51,577 nt of DNA from an uncultured Bacteroidales bacterium (GCA_902775375.1 CACYLU010000015.1:1-51577); one strand, 5' to 3'. Numbered from the stretch's first letter, positions 32,995 through 43,542 are shown. Translations and numbers: made by a program. The notes: generated by a model not told the origin, from the letters alone.

Positions 32995-33933
32995 ATGAAG
33001 AAAATTGCTTTTTTATTAGTGGGTGCTATGCTGGCAAGCATGAGTTTTGCCCAATCAAAGGTCTATATGACCAAGGAGATTTCTGCAGAATCACTGGTAA
33101 AGATTTATGAGGCTTTAGGTGTTAAAGCCAACGGCCGTGTTGCAGTGAAGATCAGCACTGGAGAATCTAGTCAGTCTAATCATTTGCGTCCAGAACTTAT
33201 TAAGAACCTTGTACAAACGGTGAATGGTACGTTAGTGGAGTGCAATACAGCTTATGGCGGTAATCGAAGTTCTACAGAGAAGCATCTGCAGGCCATTGCC
33301 GAACGTGGTTTTGATAAAATTGCAAAAGTAGATATCATGGATGCTGAAGGCGATATGCAGATTCCTGTTGCTGATACTAAGACCATCAAGAGTGACATTG
33401 TTGGCAAGCATTTGGCTAACTACGATTTCATGATTAATTTGGCGCACTTCAAAGGGCATGCTATGGGTGGATTCGGAGGAGTGCTGAAGAATCAAAGTAT
33501 TGGTGTGGCATCGCCAAAAGGTAAGGTCTATATTCATTCTGGAGGTCATAGTACAACTAGTTGGGGTGGTGGAACTCAGGATGAGTTCCTTGAAGCAATG
33601 GCTGCTGCTGCTCAAGCAGTTCACAATTATTTCAAAAAGGATGGCAAAGATATCATCTACATTAATGTTATGAACAATATGTCTGTAGATTGTGATTGTG
33701 ATGGTCATCCTGCTGCTCCAAGAGTGAAAGATATGGGTATCTTGGCATCTACGGATCCTGTTGCACTTGATCAGGCTTGCCTTGATTTGGTGTTCAATCA
33801 TGAAAGCAGTGCTGGTGATGATGCCAAACCTTTGCAGGATCGTATAAATCGTCAGCATGGTACTCATACCGTTGACTATGCTGCTCAAATTGGTTTAGGC
33901 TCTCAGAAATATGAGTTGATTAGTATTGACTAA
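32995..33933 (+). CDS. exported DUF362-domain protein
   Basis: 312 aa. A signal peptide (MKKIAFLLVGAMLASMSFAQ) precedes a DUF362 domain: VAVKISTGESSQSNHLRPELIKNLV, LVECNTAYGGNRSSTEKHLQ, FMINLAHFKGHAMGGFGGVLKNQSIGVASPKGK and a late GILASTDPVALDQACLDLV. The ferredoxin-like 2[4Fe-4S] Cys clusters that many DUF362 proteins carry are absent; only a VDCDCDGHP site with two Cys is seen. It follows the LytTR regulator by 26 bases and may share its transcript. Function not established for the family. Confidence 0.82.
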   Translation: MKKIAFLLVGAMLASMSFAQSKVYMTKEISAESLVKIYEALGVKANGRVAVKISTGESSQSNHLRPELIKNLVQTVNGTLVECNTAYGGNRSSTEKHLQAIAERGFDKIAKVDIMDAEGDMQIPVADTKTIKSDIVGKHLANYDFMINLAHFKGHAMGGFGGVLKNQSIGVASPKGKVYIHSGGHSTTSWGGGTQDEFLEAMAAAAQAVHNYFKKDGKDIIYINVMNNMSVDCDCDGHPAAPRVKDMGILASTDPVALDQACLDLVFNHESSAGDDAKPLQDRINRQHGTHTVDYAAQIGLGSQKYELISID

Positions 33934-33950
33934 TTTCATCATATAAACAG

Positions 33951-33989
33951 ATAGCTGGCACAAGTTAGAAACTGTGCCAGCTATTTTTG
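33951..33989 (+). terminator. terminator after the DUF362 gene
   Basis: ATAGCTGGCACA (33951-33962) pairs with TGTGCCAGCTAT (33973-33984), followed by TTTTTG. Confidence 0.9.
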
Positions 33990-33997
33990 TATATTTA

Positions 33998-35491
33998 CTA
34001 TTGTATTGTACCACTAAACTGGGGCACATCAGGTTCATAGTTTTTGTGTACTGTTACCTGGATGTTGTCACCTATGAAAGTGATGGTGAGGTCTAAGGCA
34101 CTGATCCAATTGACATATTGCAGATTAAGCCGCAAAATGTTGGAAGAAGGCCATCCATAGCTAGCAGCTACGGCAAAATCGCCTTCAATGCCTTTGAACT
34201 TTTGTTGGGCATTCATCGAGTAAGGAGGCCTGGATTCAGTCCATACGGTATTCCAAAACTTATAACCAGCAGAAAGCTCTGCACGTTTACCTTGTTGGTC
34301 GGTAATGATAATCGTCATTTGTTTGTCGCCTTGCTTGAAACTGATGTCTTTCCATCCAAATTGGTTATCCTCTAATTGAAAAGTTTTTCCTGCCAGTCGG
34401 TTAGCCACATTACTCTTTGCCTTACCTGAGGCAGTGGGGTAGCTATAGGCTTGCAACTTCTTTTGTAATGAAGCATAATCTTTGCCAAGGTCAATGCTGC
34501 CAGATTGCACAGCAGGAGCCAGTACCCGTGATACTACCCATGGATTGGGAGAGTTGCTGCATTGCGTGATTACCACCACCATATCTTGTTTGGGCATCAC
34601 GACTATGTATTGGCCGAAACGTCCATCAGCACGATAGGCACCATCTTTGGATGCTTCCCACATCTGGTAGCCATAACCTCTACCATCCCCTGTGTCAATA
34701 TGCGTATGCATCATCTGACTAACCCATGTTTCAGAAATGAGTTGCTTGCCATTCCATTGCCCTTTTTGTAGCAAGAGTTGTCCCATCTTTGCTAAACTCT
34801 CGGGTTGAAGGTATAAACCCCATCCACCTGTAGTGACACCTTCAGGACTTTCTTCCCACGATACCTTATTTATATGTAAGTCTGCGAAAATCTTTTCTTG
34901 TAGGTAGGCCAAAACCGTTTTTCCTGTAACTTGTTGCACAATGGCGCTAAGTAGGTAAGTGCAGAGAGAGTCGTATTTGAATTGCTTGCCTGGAGTTTTG
35001 ACTGGTTTGGCTAAAAGAGGCTTTATCCAATAGGTGTTATTAGCTCGTAGGTTGCCGTCAGGATCTATGCCTGAGGCCATGATGAGCAAATCGTGGATAG
35101 TCATTGAAGCTAGCTCTGGAGATACTTTAGTTGGCAACTTGTCTGGGAAGAAAGTGGCCACACGGTCTGTAACACGCAACAAGTTGGCATCAACAGCCAA
35201 TCCTACAGCCGTACTGACAAATGTCTTCGAGCAAGAATATAACGTATGTTGGTATTCAGCTTTGAAAGGCTCAGGATAGACTTCTGCTATTACTTTTCCG
35301 TGTCGCAACATCATTACACTGTGGATGTCGGTTTGAGGAATGTTAAACAGTGAATCAAGCAAGGCGGATACTATAGCTGAAGGTACACCTTCTTGTTCGG
35401 GGGTAGAACGGGGTAGTTCGTTTATTTGTGAGTAGGCAGTATTGCCCAACAGCAAACAAAATAATAGTGAGAGTAAAATATACTTCTTCAT
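33998..35491 (-). CDS. exported serine hydrolase, beta-lactamase (class C/esterase) family
   Basis: 497 aa. Signal peptide MKKYILLSLLFCLLLGNTAYSQ. Catalytic SxxK in TLYSCSKTFVSTAVG, preceded by MMLRHGKVIAE; YDSLCTYLLSAIVQ supplies the Tyr-x-x of motif 2; TTGGWGLYLQPESLAKMGQLLL and RADGRFGQYIVVMPKQDMVVV are typical of this fold. A C-terminal beta domain (KTFQLEDNQFGWKDISFKQGDKQ...) follows. Such periplasmic proteins act as esterases, amidases or D-peptidases; the sequence does not distinguish which, and a true resistance role is unlikely. Confidence 0.85.
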   Translation of the reverse strand: MKKYILLSLLFCLLLGNTAYSQINELPRSTPEQEGVPSAIVSALLDSLFNIPQTDIHSVMMLRHGKVIAEVYPEPFKAEYQHTLYSCSKTFVSTAVGLAVDANLLRVTDRVATFFPDKLPTKVSPELASMTIHDLLIMASGIDPDGNLRANNTYWIKPLLAKPVKTPGKQFKYDSLCTYLLSAIVQQVTGKTVLAYLQEKIFADLHINKVSWEESPEGVTTGGWGLYLQPESLAKMGQLLLQKGQWNGKQLISETWVSQMMHTHIDTGDGRGYGYQMWEASKDGAYRADGRFGQYIVVMPKQDMVVVITQCSNSPNPWVVSRVLAPAVQSGSIDLGKDYASLQKKLQAYSYPTASGKAKSNVANRLAGKTFQLEDNQFGWKDISFKQGDKQMTIIITDQQGKRAELSAGYKFWNTVWTESRPPYSMNAQQKFKGIEGDFAVAASYGWPSSNILRLNLQYVNWISALDLTITFIGDNIQVTVHKNYEPDVPQFSGTIQ

Positions 35492-35562
35492 AGTTCATTG
35501 ATTATTATTTCTTGCGAATATAAACAGATTTGGTGACAAAACATAATAAAAAAGAGAAAATG

Positions 35563-35595
35563 TTTGGCAGTTTGTTTTAAATCGTGTAAATTTGC
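35563..35595 (+). promoter_or_regulatory. complete promoter of the histidine operon
   Basis: TTTG at 35563-35566 and TAAATTTGC at 35587-35595, separated by 20 bases, the best consensus match in the window. The transcript would start near 35602, just before the leader ATG at 35607. Confidence 0.7.
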
Positions 35596-35606
35596 AACGA
35601 AGAAAA

Positions 35607-35663
35607 ATGAATTATATGATTTTTGCAGGTTCACATCATCACCATTATCATCCTAGCGAATAA
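35607..35663 (+). CDS. hisL: histidine operon leader peptide (18 aa)
   Basis: The ORF reads MNYMIFAGSHHHHYHPSE and ends at TAA 35661-35663; an in-frame ATG at 35616 is an alternative start. Five of six consecutive codons near the end are His (CAT CAT CAC CAT TAT CAT), the signature of a ribosome-stalling sensor for charged tRNA-His. It lies between a strong promoter and a terminator hairpin directly upstream of hisG. Too short for normal gene callers. Analogous in logic to the enterobacterial his leader but unrelated in sequence apart from the His run. Confidence 0.9.
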   Translation: MNYMIFAGSHHHHYHPSE

Positions 35664-35749
35664 ATTCGGTGGGCAGAATGGTATGTATGTGGATATCTGG
35701 AAACATAAATATAAAGGCTTGCCGAAGACTGAAACGGTGAGCCTTTTTT
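35641..35749 (+). promoter_or_regulatory. his operon transcription attenuator with alternative hairpins
   Basis: Four segments can be read. ACCATT (35641-35646, within the His codons) can pair with AATGGT (35677-35682). TTCGGTGGGC (35665-35675 region) can pair with GCTTGCCGAA (35717-35726) as an antiterminator using some G-U pairs. The terminator itself pairs 35713-35724 with 35735-35746 around a 10-base loop and ends in six T. Stalling at His codons would free the second segment to form the antiterminator and let hisG be read. Confidence 0.8.
35713..35749 (+). terminator. attenuator terminator hairpin before hisG
   Basis: A 12-bp stem (10 Watson-Crick, 2 wobble), loop AAGACTGAAA and a T run at 35744-35749, ending 16 bases before the hisG start. 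Confidence 0.85.
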
Positions 35750-35765
35750 ATAATTATCAAGTAGT

Positions 35766-36617
35766 ATGTTAAGAATAGCAGTACAATCTAAAGGTCGTCT
35801 GTATGACGAAACGATGTCATTCCTGGCAGAATCAGACATCAAGTTGAATTTAATGAAGAGAACATTGTTGGTGCAGGCTAGCAACTTCCCTCTGGAGGTG
35901 CTTTTTCTACGCGATGATGATATTCCACAGACTGTTGCAAGTGGCGTTGCTGACATAGGCATTGTGGGTGAGAACGAGTTTATGGAGCGTGACGAAGATG
36001 CTGAAATAGTGAAACGTTTGGGCTTTAGCAAGTGCCGTTTGTCATTGGCTGTTCCCAAGAACATTGATTATCAGGGTGTGCAATGGTTCGAGGGGAAGAA
36101 GATTGCCACCAGTTATCCTGTAATCTTAAAAAAGTTTTTGGCAGAAAAAGGAGTGAAGTCCGAAATACATGTGATTACTGGTTCAGTGGAAATCAGTCCG
36201 GGCATAGGTCTGGCAGATGCTATATTCGACATTGTTAGTTCTGGCTCTACCTTAGTGAGCAACCACTTGAAAGAAGTGGAGGTGGTGATGCAGAGCGAGG
36301 CTTTGTTGATAGGCAATCGTGATATCAGTGACGACAAACGCGAGATACTTGAAGAATTGCTGTTTCGTATTGATGCTGTCAAAGCAGCAGAAGATAAGAA
36401 ATATGTATTGATGAATGCTCCAAAAGACAAGTTGGAGGAGATTATTGCTGTATTGCCAGGTATAAAGAGCCCCACCGTGATGCCTCTGGCTGAAGAAGGT
36501 TGGTGCTCTGTCCATACCGTGCTCGACCAGAAACGTTTCTGGGAAATAATCGGCAAACTAAAGGACTTGGGAGCGCAGGGCATTCTTGTTATACCTATAG
36601 AGAAAATGATAGTATAA
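35766..36617 (+). CDS. hisG: ATP phosphoribosyltransferase, long form
   Basis: 283 aa, the length of HisG(L), with the C-terminal ACT-like regulatory domain. Core: LRIAVQSKGRLYDETMSFL, LEVLFLRDDDIPQTVASGVADIGIVGENEF, ITGSVEISPGIGLADAIFDIVSSGSTL (PRPP-binding region). The C-terminal part IKSPTVMPLAEEGWCSVHTVLDQKRFWEII has the histidine-feedback fold, so no HisZ partner is needed. Catalyses ATP plus PRPP to phosphoribosyl-ATP, the committed step. Controlled by the attenuator immediately upstream and, by family, by histidine feedback. Confidence 0.97.
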   Translation: MLRIAVQSKGRLYDETMSFLAESDIKLNLMKRTLLVQASNFPLEVLFLRDDDIPQTVASGVADIGIVGENEFMERDEDAEIVKRLGFSKCRLSLAVPKNIDYQGVQWFEGKKIATSYPVILKKFLAEKGVKSEIHVITGSVEISPGIGLADAIFDIVSSGSTLVSNHLKEVEVVMQSEALLIGNRDISDDKREILEELLFRIDAVKAAEDKKYVLMNAPKDKLEEIIAVLPGIKSPTVMPLAEEGWCSVHTVLDQKRFWEIIGKLKDLGAQGILVIPIEKMIV

Positions 36618-36629
36618 ATCAGATAGCTT

Positions 36630-38978
36630 ATGATTTTAATAAATAATCCAGATAAGCCTATATGGGCTGAGTTGCTCAAACGCCCTATGATGAATACAGA
36701 AAGTCTGCATGAAACAGTGCGCAGCATTCTCAATCAGATAAAGAATGAAGGCGATGAGGCAGTACTACGCTATGAAGAAACCTTCGACCATGTAAGACTG
36801 GAGAGTTTGGTGGTGACTGAGGAAGAGATACAGGAAGCGGAGTCGTTGGTAAGTGATGAACTGAAGAAAGCTATCTTACTCGCCAAAAGCAACATTGCAC
36901 GATTCCACGAGGCACAACGTTTTGGGGGTGTGCAGGTGGAAACCCAACCTGGTGTTGCGTGCTGGCAACAATCTGTGCCCATTGAGCGAGTCGGACTGTA
37001 TATCCCTGGAGGTACGGCACCCCTGTTCTCAACTGTTCTTATGTTGGCTGTTCCTGCACAAATTGCTGGATGTCGCGAGATAGTATTGTGCACCCCTCCT
37101 GCACGCAACGGCAAGGTACATCCTGCAGTACTGTTTGCGGCGAAAACTGCTGGGGTAAGTCATATTTACAAGATAGGAGGTGTACAAGCTATTGGTGCTA
37201 TGGCTTATGGTACTCAGACTGTTCAACAAGTGTATAAGATATTTGGCCCAGGTAATCAATATGTTACTGCTGCCAAACAGCTGGTCAGCATGGGTGATGT
37301 GGCTATAGATATGCCTGCCGGGCCATCTGAGGTGATGGTGTTGGCTGATGAGACTGCCAACCCCGTGTTTGTAGCTGCAGATTTACTGAGTCAGGCTGAA
37401 CATGGTGTAGATAGTCAGGCCATGCTGGTCACTACCTCTATTGAGTTGCAGCAAGCAGTAAAAGAGGAGGTGGAGCGACAGGTTGTAGCATTGCCCCGTA
37501 AGGAAATAGCAGAGAAAGCTTTGGAAAACAGCAAATTGATTGTTGTGAAGTCAATAGATGAAGCCATTGAGATAGTAAACGAATATGCTCCTGAGCACTT
37601 GATAATTCAGACAAAGGACTATAGCGCATTGGCCAAACGTGTAGTAAATGCTGGGTCGGTTTTCTTGGGTAAATATGCCTGTGAGAGTGCCGGTGACTAT
37701 GCGTCAGGTACCAACCATACCTTGCCGACCAATGGTTATGCGAAAGCATACAATGGTGTGAATCTTGATAGCTTCTGTCGCAAGATAACCTATCAGGAAC
37801 TTACTGCTCAGGGTATTGGCCAAATCGGTAAGGCCATTGAGGTGATGGCTGCAAACGAGCAGTTGGATGCGCACAAGAATGCCGTGACAGTGAGATTGCA
37901 GAGTTCCGCTTTTCAGAAGGAACAACTTGCTTCCCAGCAATTCAATCTTGAGAAACTTGTCAGAAAGAATATATGGGAGCTGGCACCTTACTCTTGTGCG
38001 CGTGACGAATACAGTGGGGTAGATGCCAGCGTGTTCCTCGATGCTAATGAGAATCCGTATAACGGGCCTATCAACCGTTATCCCGATCCGTTACAGAAAA
38101 CACTGAAGCAAGAGATAGCCAAAGTGAAAGGTGTGAGTGAAGACCGTATATTCTGTGGCAATGGCAGCGATGAAGCAATTGACTTGGTGTATCGCATATT
38201 CTGTAATCCAGGGGTAGATAATGTTGTGGCCATTGATCCTAGCTACGGGATGTATAAAGTTTGTGCCGATGTGAATAATATTGAATACCGCAAGGTGCAA
38301 CTGGATAACAACTTTCAGTTCCATGCTGCAGAAATGATGCAGGCGGCTGATAATCATACTAAACTGATGTTTATCTGTTCACCTAACAACCCTACAGGCA
38401 ATGACATGAGTCATGCTGAGGTAGAACAATTATTGCTGCAATTCAGCGGTATTGTTGTAGTGGATGAGGCTTACTTTGATTTTTCCGAGCAACCATCATT
38501 TACCCAGTTGTTAGACAAGTTTCCTAACTTGATTGTTCTGCAAACCTTCTCTAAGGCTTGGGGCTGTGCCGCTATCCGTTTGGGTTTGGCTTTTGCTTCA
38601 TCCCAGATCATAGGCTTGTTCAATAAGGTGAAATATCCGTATAACGTCAATATGCTGACGCAACAACAGGCTCTTGATGCATTGCGCAATGCCCAACAGA
38701 CTAAGGAATGGGTGAAGATCCTTAAGGAAGAGCGTAGCAGATTGATGCAACTTTTTGTAGAACTCCCTCTGACTGAAAAAGTGTTCCCGTCTGATGCCAA
38801 CTTCTTCTTGGCACGTGTGTCTGATGCTAATGCCATCTATAAATATTTGGTAGGCGAGGGCATCATTGTAAGAAATCGCAACTCAGTAACTCTGTGTGGC
38901 AACTGCTTGCGTATTACAATAGGAACACCTGAAGAGAATAATACCTTAATCGAAGCACTAAAAAGATGGAAAAGATGA
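36630..38978 (+). CDS. fused histidinol dehydrogenase - histidinol-phosphate aminotransferase
   Basis: 782 aa in one uninterrupted frame. Residues 1-425 are His[31 protein letters not shown], zinc ligands Gln255/His258 (SQAEHGVD), Asp356 (SAGDYASG) and His415 (QLDAHKNAV), and catalytic Glu322-His323 (YAPEHL). Residues of about 440-782 are His[41 protein letters not shown] Lys642 in [14 protein letters not shown], and [11 protein letters not shown]. HisC converts imidazole-acetol phosphate to histidinol phosphate; HisD oxidises histidinol to histidine. The linker is only about 20 residues where separate genes usually end and begin, so a stop was lost or the genes were joined. 12 bases after hisG. 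Confidence 0.93.
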   Translation: MILINNPDKPIWAELLKRPMMNTESLHETVRSILNQIKNEGDEAVLRYEETFDHVRLESLVVTEEEIQEAESLVSDELKKAILLAKSNIARFHEAQRFGGVQVETQPGVACWQQSVPIERVGLYIPGGTAPLFSTVLMLAVPAQIAGCREIVLCTPPARNGKVHPAVLFAAKTAGVSHIYKIGGVQAIGAMAYGTQTVQQVYKIFGPGNQYVTAAKQLVSMGDVAIDMPAGPSEVMVLADETANPVFVAADLLSQAEHGVDSQAMLVTTSIELQQAVKEEVERQVVALPRKEIAEKALENSKLIVVKSIDEAIEIVNEYAPEHLIIQTKDYSALAKRVVNAGSVFLGKYACESAGDYASGTNHTLPTNGYAKAYNGVNLDSFCRKITYQELTAQGIGQIGKAIEVMAANEQLDAHKNAVTVRLQSSAFQKEQLASQQFNLEKLVRKNIWELAPYSCARDEYSGVDASVFLDANENPYNGPINRYPDPLQKTLKQEIAKVKGVSEDRIFCGNGSDEAIDLVYRIFCNPGVDNVVAIDPSYGMYKVCADVNNIEYRKVQLDNNFQFHAAEMMQAADNHTKLMFICSPNNPTGNDMSHAEVEQLLLQFSGIVVVDEAYFDFSEQPSFTQLLDKFPNLIVLQTFSKAWGCAAIRLGLAFASSQIIGLFNKVKYPYNVNMLTQQQALDALRNAQQTKEWVKILKEERSRLMQLFVELPLTEKVFPSDANFFLARVSDANAIYKYLVGEGIIVRNRNSVTLCGNCLRITIGTPEENNTLIEALKRWKR

Positions 38979-40126
38979 AGCAGGATGATATTTTTCAATC
39001 TAAGCAACGCGTGTTGTTTATCGACCGTGATGGTACATTGGTAGTAGAACCACCTGTGGATTATCAGCTTGATTCGTTCGAGAAGTTGCAGTTCGTTCCT
39101 AAGGTGATGAAGAACCTGGGCTTTATCCGCGCTAAGCTGGATTTCCGTTTTGTGATGGTGACCAATCAGGATGGTTTGGGTACATCTTCTTTCCCTGCTG
39201 AGACTTTTTGGCCTGTACACAACCTTGTGATGCAAACATTGGAGGGCGAGGGAATAGTTTTTGATGAGGTCTGCATTGACCCTTCTATGCCAGAAGATAA
39301 TTCTCCTAATCGCAAGCCACGCACAGGTATGCTTCAACATTACATGAATAACGAACAGTATGATTTAGCTAATAGTTTCGTGATAGGTGATAGGGCAACA
39401 GATGTGGAATTGGCCAAGAACTTAGGATGTAGGGCTATTCTGCTACAGCCAGATATGTCTTGCTTGGATGATAAACCTGAGTTGAAAGCTTGTTGTGCAC
39501 TTGCCACAGATAATTGGGACAAGATAGCTGAGTTCCTCTTCGCAGGAGAGCGCAAGGCAGAGGTTCGTCGTACTACAAAGGAAACAGATATCTATGTGTC
39601 ATTGAACTTAGACGGACATGGAGATTGTGACATAGATACCGGTCTGGGCTTCTTCGACCACATGCTTGAGCAAATAGGCAAGCATGGAGGCATTGATTTG
39701 ACAATAAAAGTCAAAGGTGATCTTTATGTAGATGAGCACCACACTATTGAAGATACGGCATTGGCCTTAGGTGAATGTTTGTATAAAGCTTTAGGTAGCA
39801 AACGAGGTATTGAGCGTTATGGCTATAGCTTGCCAATGGACGATTGTCTTTGCCAGGTATGTCTTGATTTTGGTGGGCGTCCTTGGCTGGTATGGGATGC
39901 TGAGTTCAAACGTGAGAAGATAGGTGAGATGCCTACCGAGATGTTCCTGCATTTCTTCAAGTCGTTGAGCGATGCAGCTAAGATGAACTTAAACATCAAG
40001 GCTGAGGGGCAGAATGAACATCACAAGATTGAAGGAATCTTCAAAGCGTTAGCACGAGCAATAAAAATGGCAATCCGTCGAGACATATATCACTACGAAT
40101 TGCCATCTTCTAAAGGGATCCTTTGA
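38966..40126 (+). CDS. hisB: bifunctional histidinol-phosphatase / imidazoleglycerol-phosphate dehydratase
   Basis: 386 aa. It overlaps the end of the HisD-HisC gene by 13 bases (or 4 bases, ATGA, if Met4 at 38975 is used). The N-terminal HAD phosphatase has FIDRDGTLV (Asp20, Asp22), [11 protein letters not shown] and [16 protein letters not shown]. The C-terminal IGPD domain starts near residue 200 with [34 protein letters not shown] and [16 protein letters not shown], the Mn-binding His/Glu sets. Same domain order as E. coli HisB. No hisH, hisA, hisF or hisI is in the window; the next gene is on the other strand. Confidence 0.97.
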   Translation: MEKMKQDDIFQSKQRVLFIDRDGTLVVEPPVDYQLDSFEKLQFVPKVMKNLGFIRAKLDFRFVMVTNQDGLGTSSFPAETFWPVHNLVMQTLEGEGIVFDEVCIDPSMPEDNSPNRKPRTGMLQHYMNNEQYDLANSFVIGDRATDVELAKNLGCRAILLQPDMSCLDDKPELKACCALATDNWDKIAEFLFAGERKAEVRRTTKETDIYVSLNLDGHGDCDIDTGLGFFDHMLEQIGKHGGIDLTIKVKGDLYVDEHHTIEDTALALGECLYKALGSKRGIERYGYSLPMDDCLCQVCLDFGGRPWLVWDAEFKREKIGEMPTEMFLHFFKSLSDAAKMNLNIKAEGQNEHHKIEGIFKALARAIKMAIRRDIYHYELPSSKGIL

Positions 40127-40136
40127 TAATAGCGTT

Positions 40137-41351
40137 TTATTTTCCGAGATTATAACTCTGGGCAAGTCCTCCTTCACTTGTTTCCTTATACAGTGATGGG
40201 AGGTCGTGCCCGGTTTTGTTCATAACATCAACCACACGGTCAAATGACACTCTGTGATGGCCGTCGGTAAACGAAGCATAGACATTGGCATCCAGTGCAC
40301 GAGCAGCAGCATATGCATTACGCTCTATGCAAGGAATCTGAACCAGTCCGCACACAGGGTCGCAAGTCATTCCCAAGTGATGTTCAAGTCCCATCTCTGC
40401 AGCATACTCAATTTGCGACGGACTGCCGGCAAAAAGTTGACTTGCTGCAGCTGAAGCCATCGCACAAGCCACACCTACTTCTCCTTGACAACCAACATCT
40501 GCTCCGGCTATAGAAGCATTTTCCTTAACGATATTGCCTATCAGACCAGCGGTCGCTAAAGCCCTGAGTATACGTATTTCGCTGAAATCATGCGTTAGAT
40601 GCAAGGAATAAAGCACGGCAGGCAATACACCACAACTGCCACATGTAGGCGCTGTAACGATTTTGCCACCAGCTGCATTCTCTTCACTCACTGCCAAAGC
40701 ATAGGCAAAAACCATACCTCTGGAACGAAGTGTACCTTGATAACCTTTAGCTCTGATGTAATAGTTAATGGCTTTGCGTCTCAAATTCAGTGGACCGGGT
40801 AATACACCCTCGGCATCGAGGCCACGCTTGATGGCTTCCTTCATCACATTCCACACTTCATGCAGATAGTCCCAGATGTCCTCATCCTCGTATTTAGCCA
40901 CATATTCCCAATAACTGCGTCCTGTGCGCTCGCACCATTCCTGAATGTCTGACAGCATGGTCATGGGGTATATGTCGCCTATATTGCTCAGGCCAACTGG
41001 TCCTTCTTCTGTTTCCAATGCCCCTCCACCCACGCTATAGACCGTCCAGTCCTCAGTGATATGTTCGTCCTTGTCATAAGCACAGAAATTCATACCATTG
41101 GGATGGTAGGGCAGGAAGATTTTAGGTTGCCAAACAATCTGCACAGGGGCAACAGACTCCAGTTCCTCGCGTATCGCTACGTCTGTCAAGTGACCTTTGC
41201 CTGTAGCTGCCAGACTGCCATAGAGCGTTACCTTGAAACGAAATGCGTCAGTATGACGCTCCTTAAATATTTGTGCCGCTTGTTTGGGGCCCATAGTATG
41301 ACTACTTGATGGGCCCACACCAATGCGGTATATATCCTTGATACTTTTCAA
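40137..41351 (-). CDS. sdaA: L-serine ammonia-lyase (iron-sulfur, single-chain)
   Basis: 404 aa. N-terminal beta domain [24 protein letters not shown] (the SSSHTMGP signature), then a catalytic alpha domain with [40 protein letters not shown], and the cluster Cys residues in [19 protein letters not shown]. Uses a [4Fe-4S] cluster to deaminate L-serine to pyruvate and ammonia. It converges on hisB with only 10 bases between stops, and no hairpin is visible there. It sits 10 bases downstream of the S46 peptidase stop, so dipeptide release and serine breakdown may be co-transcribed, an economical pairing for amino-acid use. Confidence 0.95.
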   Translation of the reverse strand: MKSIKDIYRIGVGPSSSHTMGPKQAAQIFKERHTDAFRFKVTLYGSLAATGKGHLTDVAIREELESVAPVQIVWQPKIFLPYHPNGMNFCAYDKDEHITEDWTVYSVGGGALETEEGPVGLSNIGDIYPMTMLSDIQEWCERTGRSYWEYVAKYEDEDIWDYLHEVWNVMKEAIKRGLDAEGVLPGPLNLRRKAINYYIRAKGYQGTLRSRGMVFAYALAVSEENAAGGKIVTAPTCGSCGVLPAVLYSLHLTHDFSEIRILRALATAGLIGNIVKENASIAGADVGCQGEVGVACAMASAAASQLFAGSPSQIEYAAEMGLEHHLGMTCDPVCGLVQIPCIERNAYAAARALDANVYASFTDGHHRVSFDRVVDVMNKTGHDLPSLYKETSEGGLAQSYNLGK

Positions 41352-41361
41352 AGTTCAAAAA

Positions 41362-43518
41362 TTATTGTTCATTGATTGTCATTTCATTGATTAATCGCTG
41401 TGCACCACCTAGCTTGTCGATTACGAACAGCACATAGCGGATATCTACTGCGATGCAACGCTGCAAGTTATCATCGAAGTTGATGTCACCACTCAGTGAC
41501 TCCCAGTTGCCGTCGAAAGCAATACCAATCAGTTCACCATTGTCGTTCATCACAGGACTGCCTGAGTTACCACCAGTGATATCATTGGTAGTCAGGAAGC
41601 AAGCTGGCAGCGAACCATCCTTCATGGCATAGCGTCCGAAGTCGCGCTTCTGCAAGAGTTCCTTCAATTTGGCTGGTACCACAAATTCTGGATCGTCAGG
41701 ATTTTCTTTCTGCAGCACACCGTCGCCAGTTGTATAATACTTATAGTGTACACCATCCTTAGGATCGTATGACTTCACATTACCATAGGTAAGACGCATG
41801 GTGAAGTTAGCGTCAGGATAAGATGGGGTAGGCTGTTTCATCTCACCAAGACCACGGATAAATGCTTTGTGCAGCAATGACAGATCCTCAGTCTCACCAT
41901 AAACATCCATAGCTTTTGAAATGCAGCCCATAGTAGAACTTACAAATGCAAGTGATGGATCTCTGTCGATAGCCTTGATAGTAGGCTTCTTGAGGAATTT
42001 CTCCAAATTGGCCTCATTGGCTAAGATAGAGTTGTTGTAGATGTTGTCAACATAAGCATCTACATTGCCCTTGAAGTCGCGCGCAATAACTTGGTAGAAG
42101 CTGGGCAGTTCGCTGCTGCTGAGTGCTTTCTCTAAAGCAGGAATCATCGCTTTTGCCACTTGACGGTCCACTTCGTGGTCATAATCCTTGTTGTGGATAC
42201 GTGCAAATTGTGCGCGAATCAGTTCCTTAGCTTCAGCTATAGCGGCATTATCCTTGTTAATGATGGCCTCCTTCATCTTCTTCATAGGTTCTTCTGGAGT
42301 CCTGAATTCAATAGCACTGTAAAACTCGCTCAGATAATCTATCTGACGCTCCACAGGAATAGACTTTTCTACAATATCATTGATTTTGTCAACCACACCT
42401 TCATACTCTGGCTTGCCCTTTGCAAATTCTTTGAATTGTTTCTCCACCTCAGCTTTAGCCTCCAGTACCTTGTTGTCAGCAATAGCCTGGTTCATACCGA
42501 TAGAGTTTTTCCAGTAGTTGCTGCTGCCTGCAAACTTGCTGGCATACTGGATGCGAGTCTTGTCGCTCTTGGCCATCGCCTCACGCAACACATCCAAGCG
42601 AACGGTACGCATATCAATACGGGCCTGATTGGTGGTGTACATACGCTCTGTAACCTCTGACTCGGTAAGGTAACGGCTGGTGCTACCTGGGAAACCTAAG
42701 ATCATGGCATAGTCGCCTTCGTTCAAACCCTTGATGGAAATCTTGAGATACTTAGGAGTGCTCAGAGGCACATTCTCAGGAGAATAGTCTGCGGGCTCAC
42801 CGTTCTTGTCAGCATAGATGCGGAACACAGAGAAGTCGCAAGTATGACGAGGCCACATCCAGTTGTCGGTCTCACCACCAAACTTACCAATGCTTGAAGG
42901 AGGTGCTGCTACCATGCGCACATCAGTATAAACCTTATAATAAATGAGGTAGAACTTGTTACCTGCATAGAATGGATAAGCTTGCGCCACGATGCCAGGC
43001 TTGCCGTTCAGGTCACTCTTGGCCAGTTCATCTTGTGCCAACTTATTCAGATAGGGGCGAGTGAGGGAGTTGATTTCAGTCACCACACCACTTTTAATCT
43101 GTTCGTTCACCAGGTCGGTGATATCTACAATACGGTGCACGAAACGGAATGACAGACGCTCGTTAGGCAACTCATCAGCTAGCGTAGCAGCCCAAAAACC
43201 ATCAGTCAGGTAGTCGTGCTCCACCGAACTGTGTGCCTGAATGGCACCATAACCACAGTGATGATTTGTAAGCACCAAGCCGTTAGGAGAGATAATCTCG
43301 CCAGTACAGCCACCACCAAAAATGCCCACTGCATCTTTCAGCGACACCCCGTTAGGGTTATAAATATCTGTTGCACTGAGTTTCAACCCTTGCTTCTTCA
43401 TCATGTCGATGCTGTTCTGCTGTTGCATCAGCTGCAAGAGCCACATGCCTTCATCTGCTTTGGAAGCTAATGAGAATAGTGTAGCGAATGCTACAATAAT
43501 TAAGAATTTGACTTTCAT
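41362..43518 (-). CDS. S46 family dipeptidyl-peptidase, DPP7-like
   Basis: 718 aa. Signal peptide [21 protein letters not shown], mature start [10 protein letters not shown] as in the family. Chymotrypsin-type triad: His in [10 protein letters not shown] (about 86-87), Asp in [13 protein letters not shown], Ser in [10 protein letters not shown]. An alpha-helical lid lies between. Eighteen residues after the catalytic Ser, where DPP11 has the specificity Arg for Asp/Glu, this protein has Gly ([12 protein letters not shown]), which fits DPP7 preference for hydrophobic P1 residues. Periplasmic enzyme releasing N-terminal dipeptides, supporting peptide-based growth. First gene of a unit with sdaA. 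Confidence 0.93.
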   Translation of the reverse strand: MKVKFLIIVAFATLFSLASKADEGMWLLQLMQQQNSIDMMKKQGLKLSATDIYNPNGVSLKDAVGIFGGGCTGEIISPNGLVLTNHHCGYGAIQAHSSVEHDYLTDGFWAATLADELPNERLSFRFVHRIVDITDLVNEQIKSGVVTEINSLTRPYLNKLAQDELAKSDLNGKPGIVAQAYPFYAGNKFYLIYYKVYTDVRMVAAPPSSIGKFGGETDNWMWPRHTCDFSVFRIYADKNGEPADYSPENVPLSTPKYLKISIKGLNEGDYAMILGFPGSTSRYLTESEVTERMYTTNQARIDMRTVRLDVLREAMAKSDKTRIQYASKFAGSSNYWKNSIGMNQAIADNKVLEAKAEVEKQFKEFAKGKPEYEGVVDKINDIVEKSIPVERQIDYLSEFYSAIEFRTPEEPMKKMKEAIINKDNAAIAEAKELIRAQFARIHNKDYDHEVDRQVAKAMIPALEKALSSSELPSFYQVIARDFKGNVDAYVDNIYNNSILANEANLEKFLKKPTIKAIDRDPSLAFVSSTMGCISKAMDVYGETEDLSLLHKAFIRGLGEMKQPTPSYPDANFTMRLTYGNVKSYDPKDGVHYKYYTTGDGVLQKENPDDPEFVVPAKLKELLQKRDFGRYAMKDGSLPACFLTTNDITGGNSGSPVMNDNGELIGIAFDGNWESLSGDINFDDNLQRCIAVDIRYVLFVIDKLGGAQRLINEMTINEQ

Positions 43519-43542
43519 TTTCTAAAGATGTTTAAAATTTGA

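Noticed and set aside
33998-35491. Antibiotic-resistance beta-lactamase
   Set aside because: The SxxK motif and fold are present, but the sequence resembles general exported serine hydrolases with an added C-terminal beta domain; nothing points to a resistance cassette.
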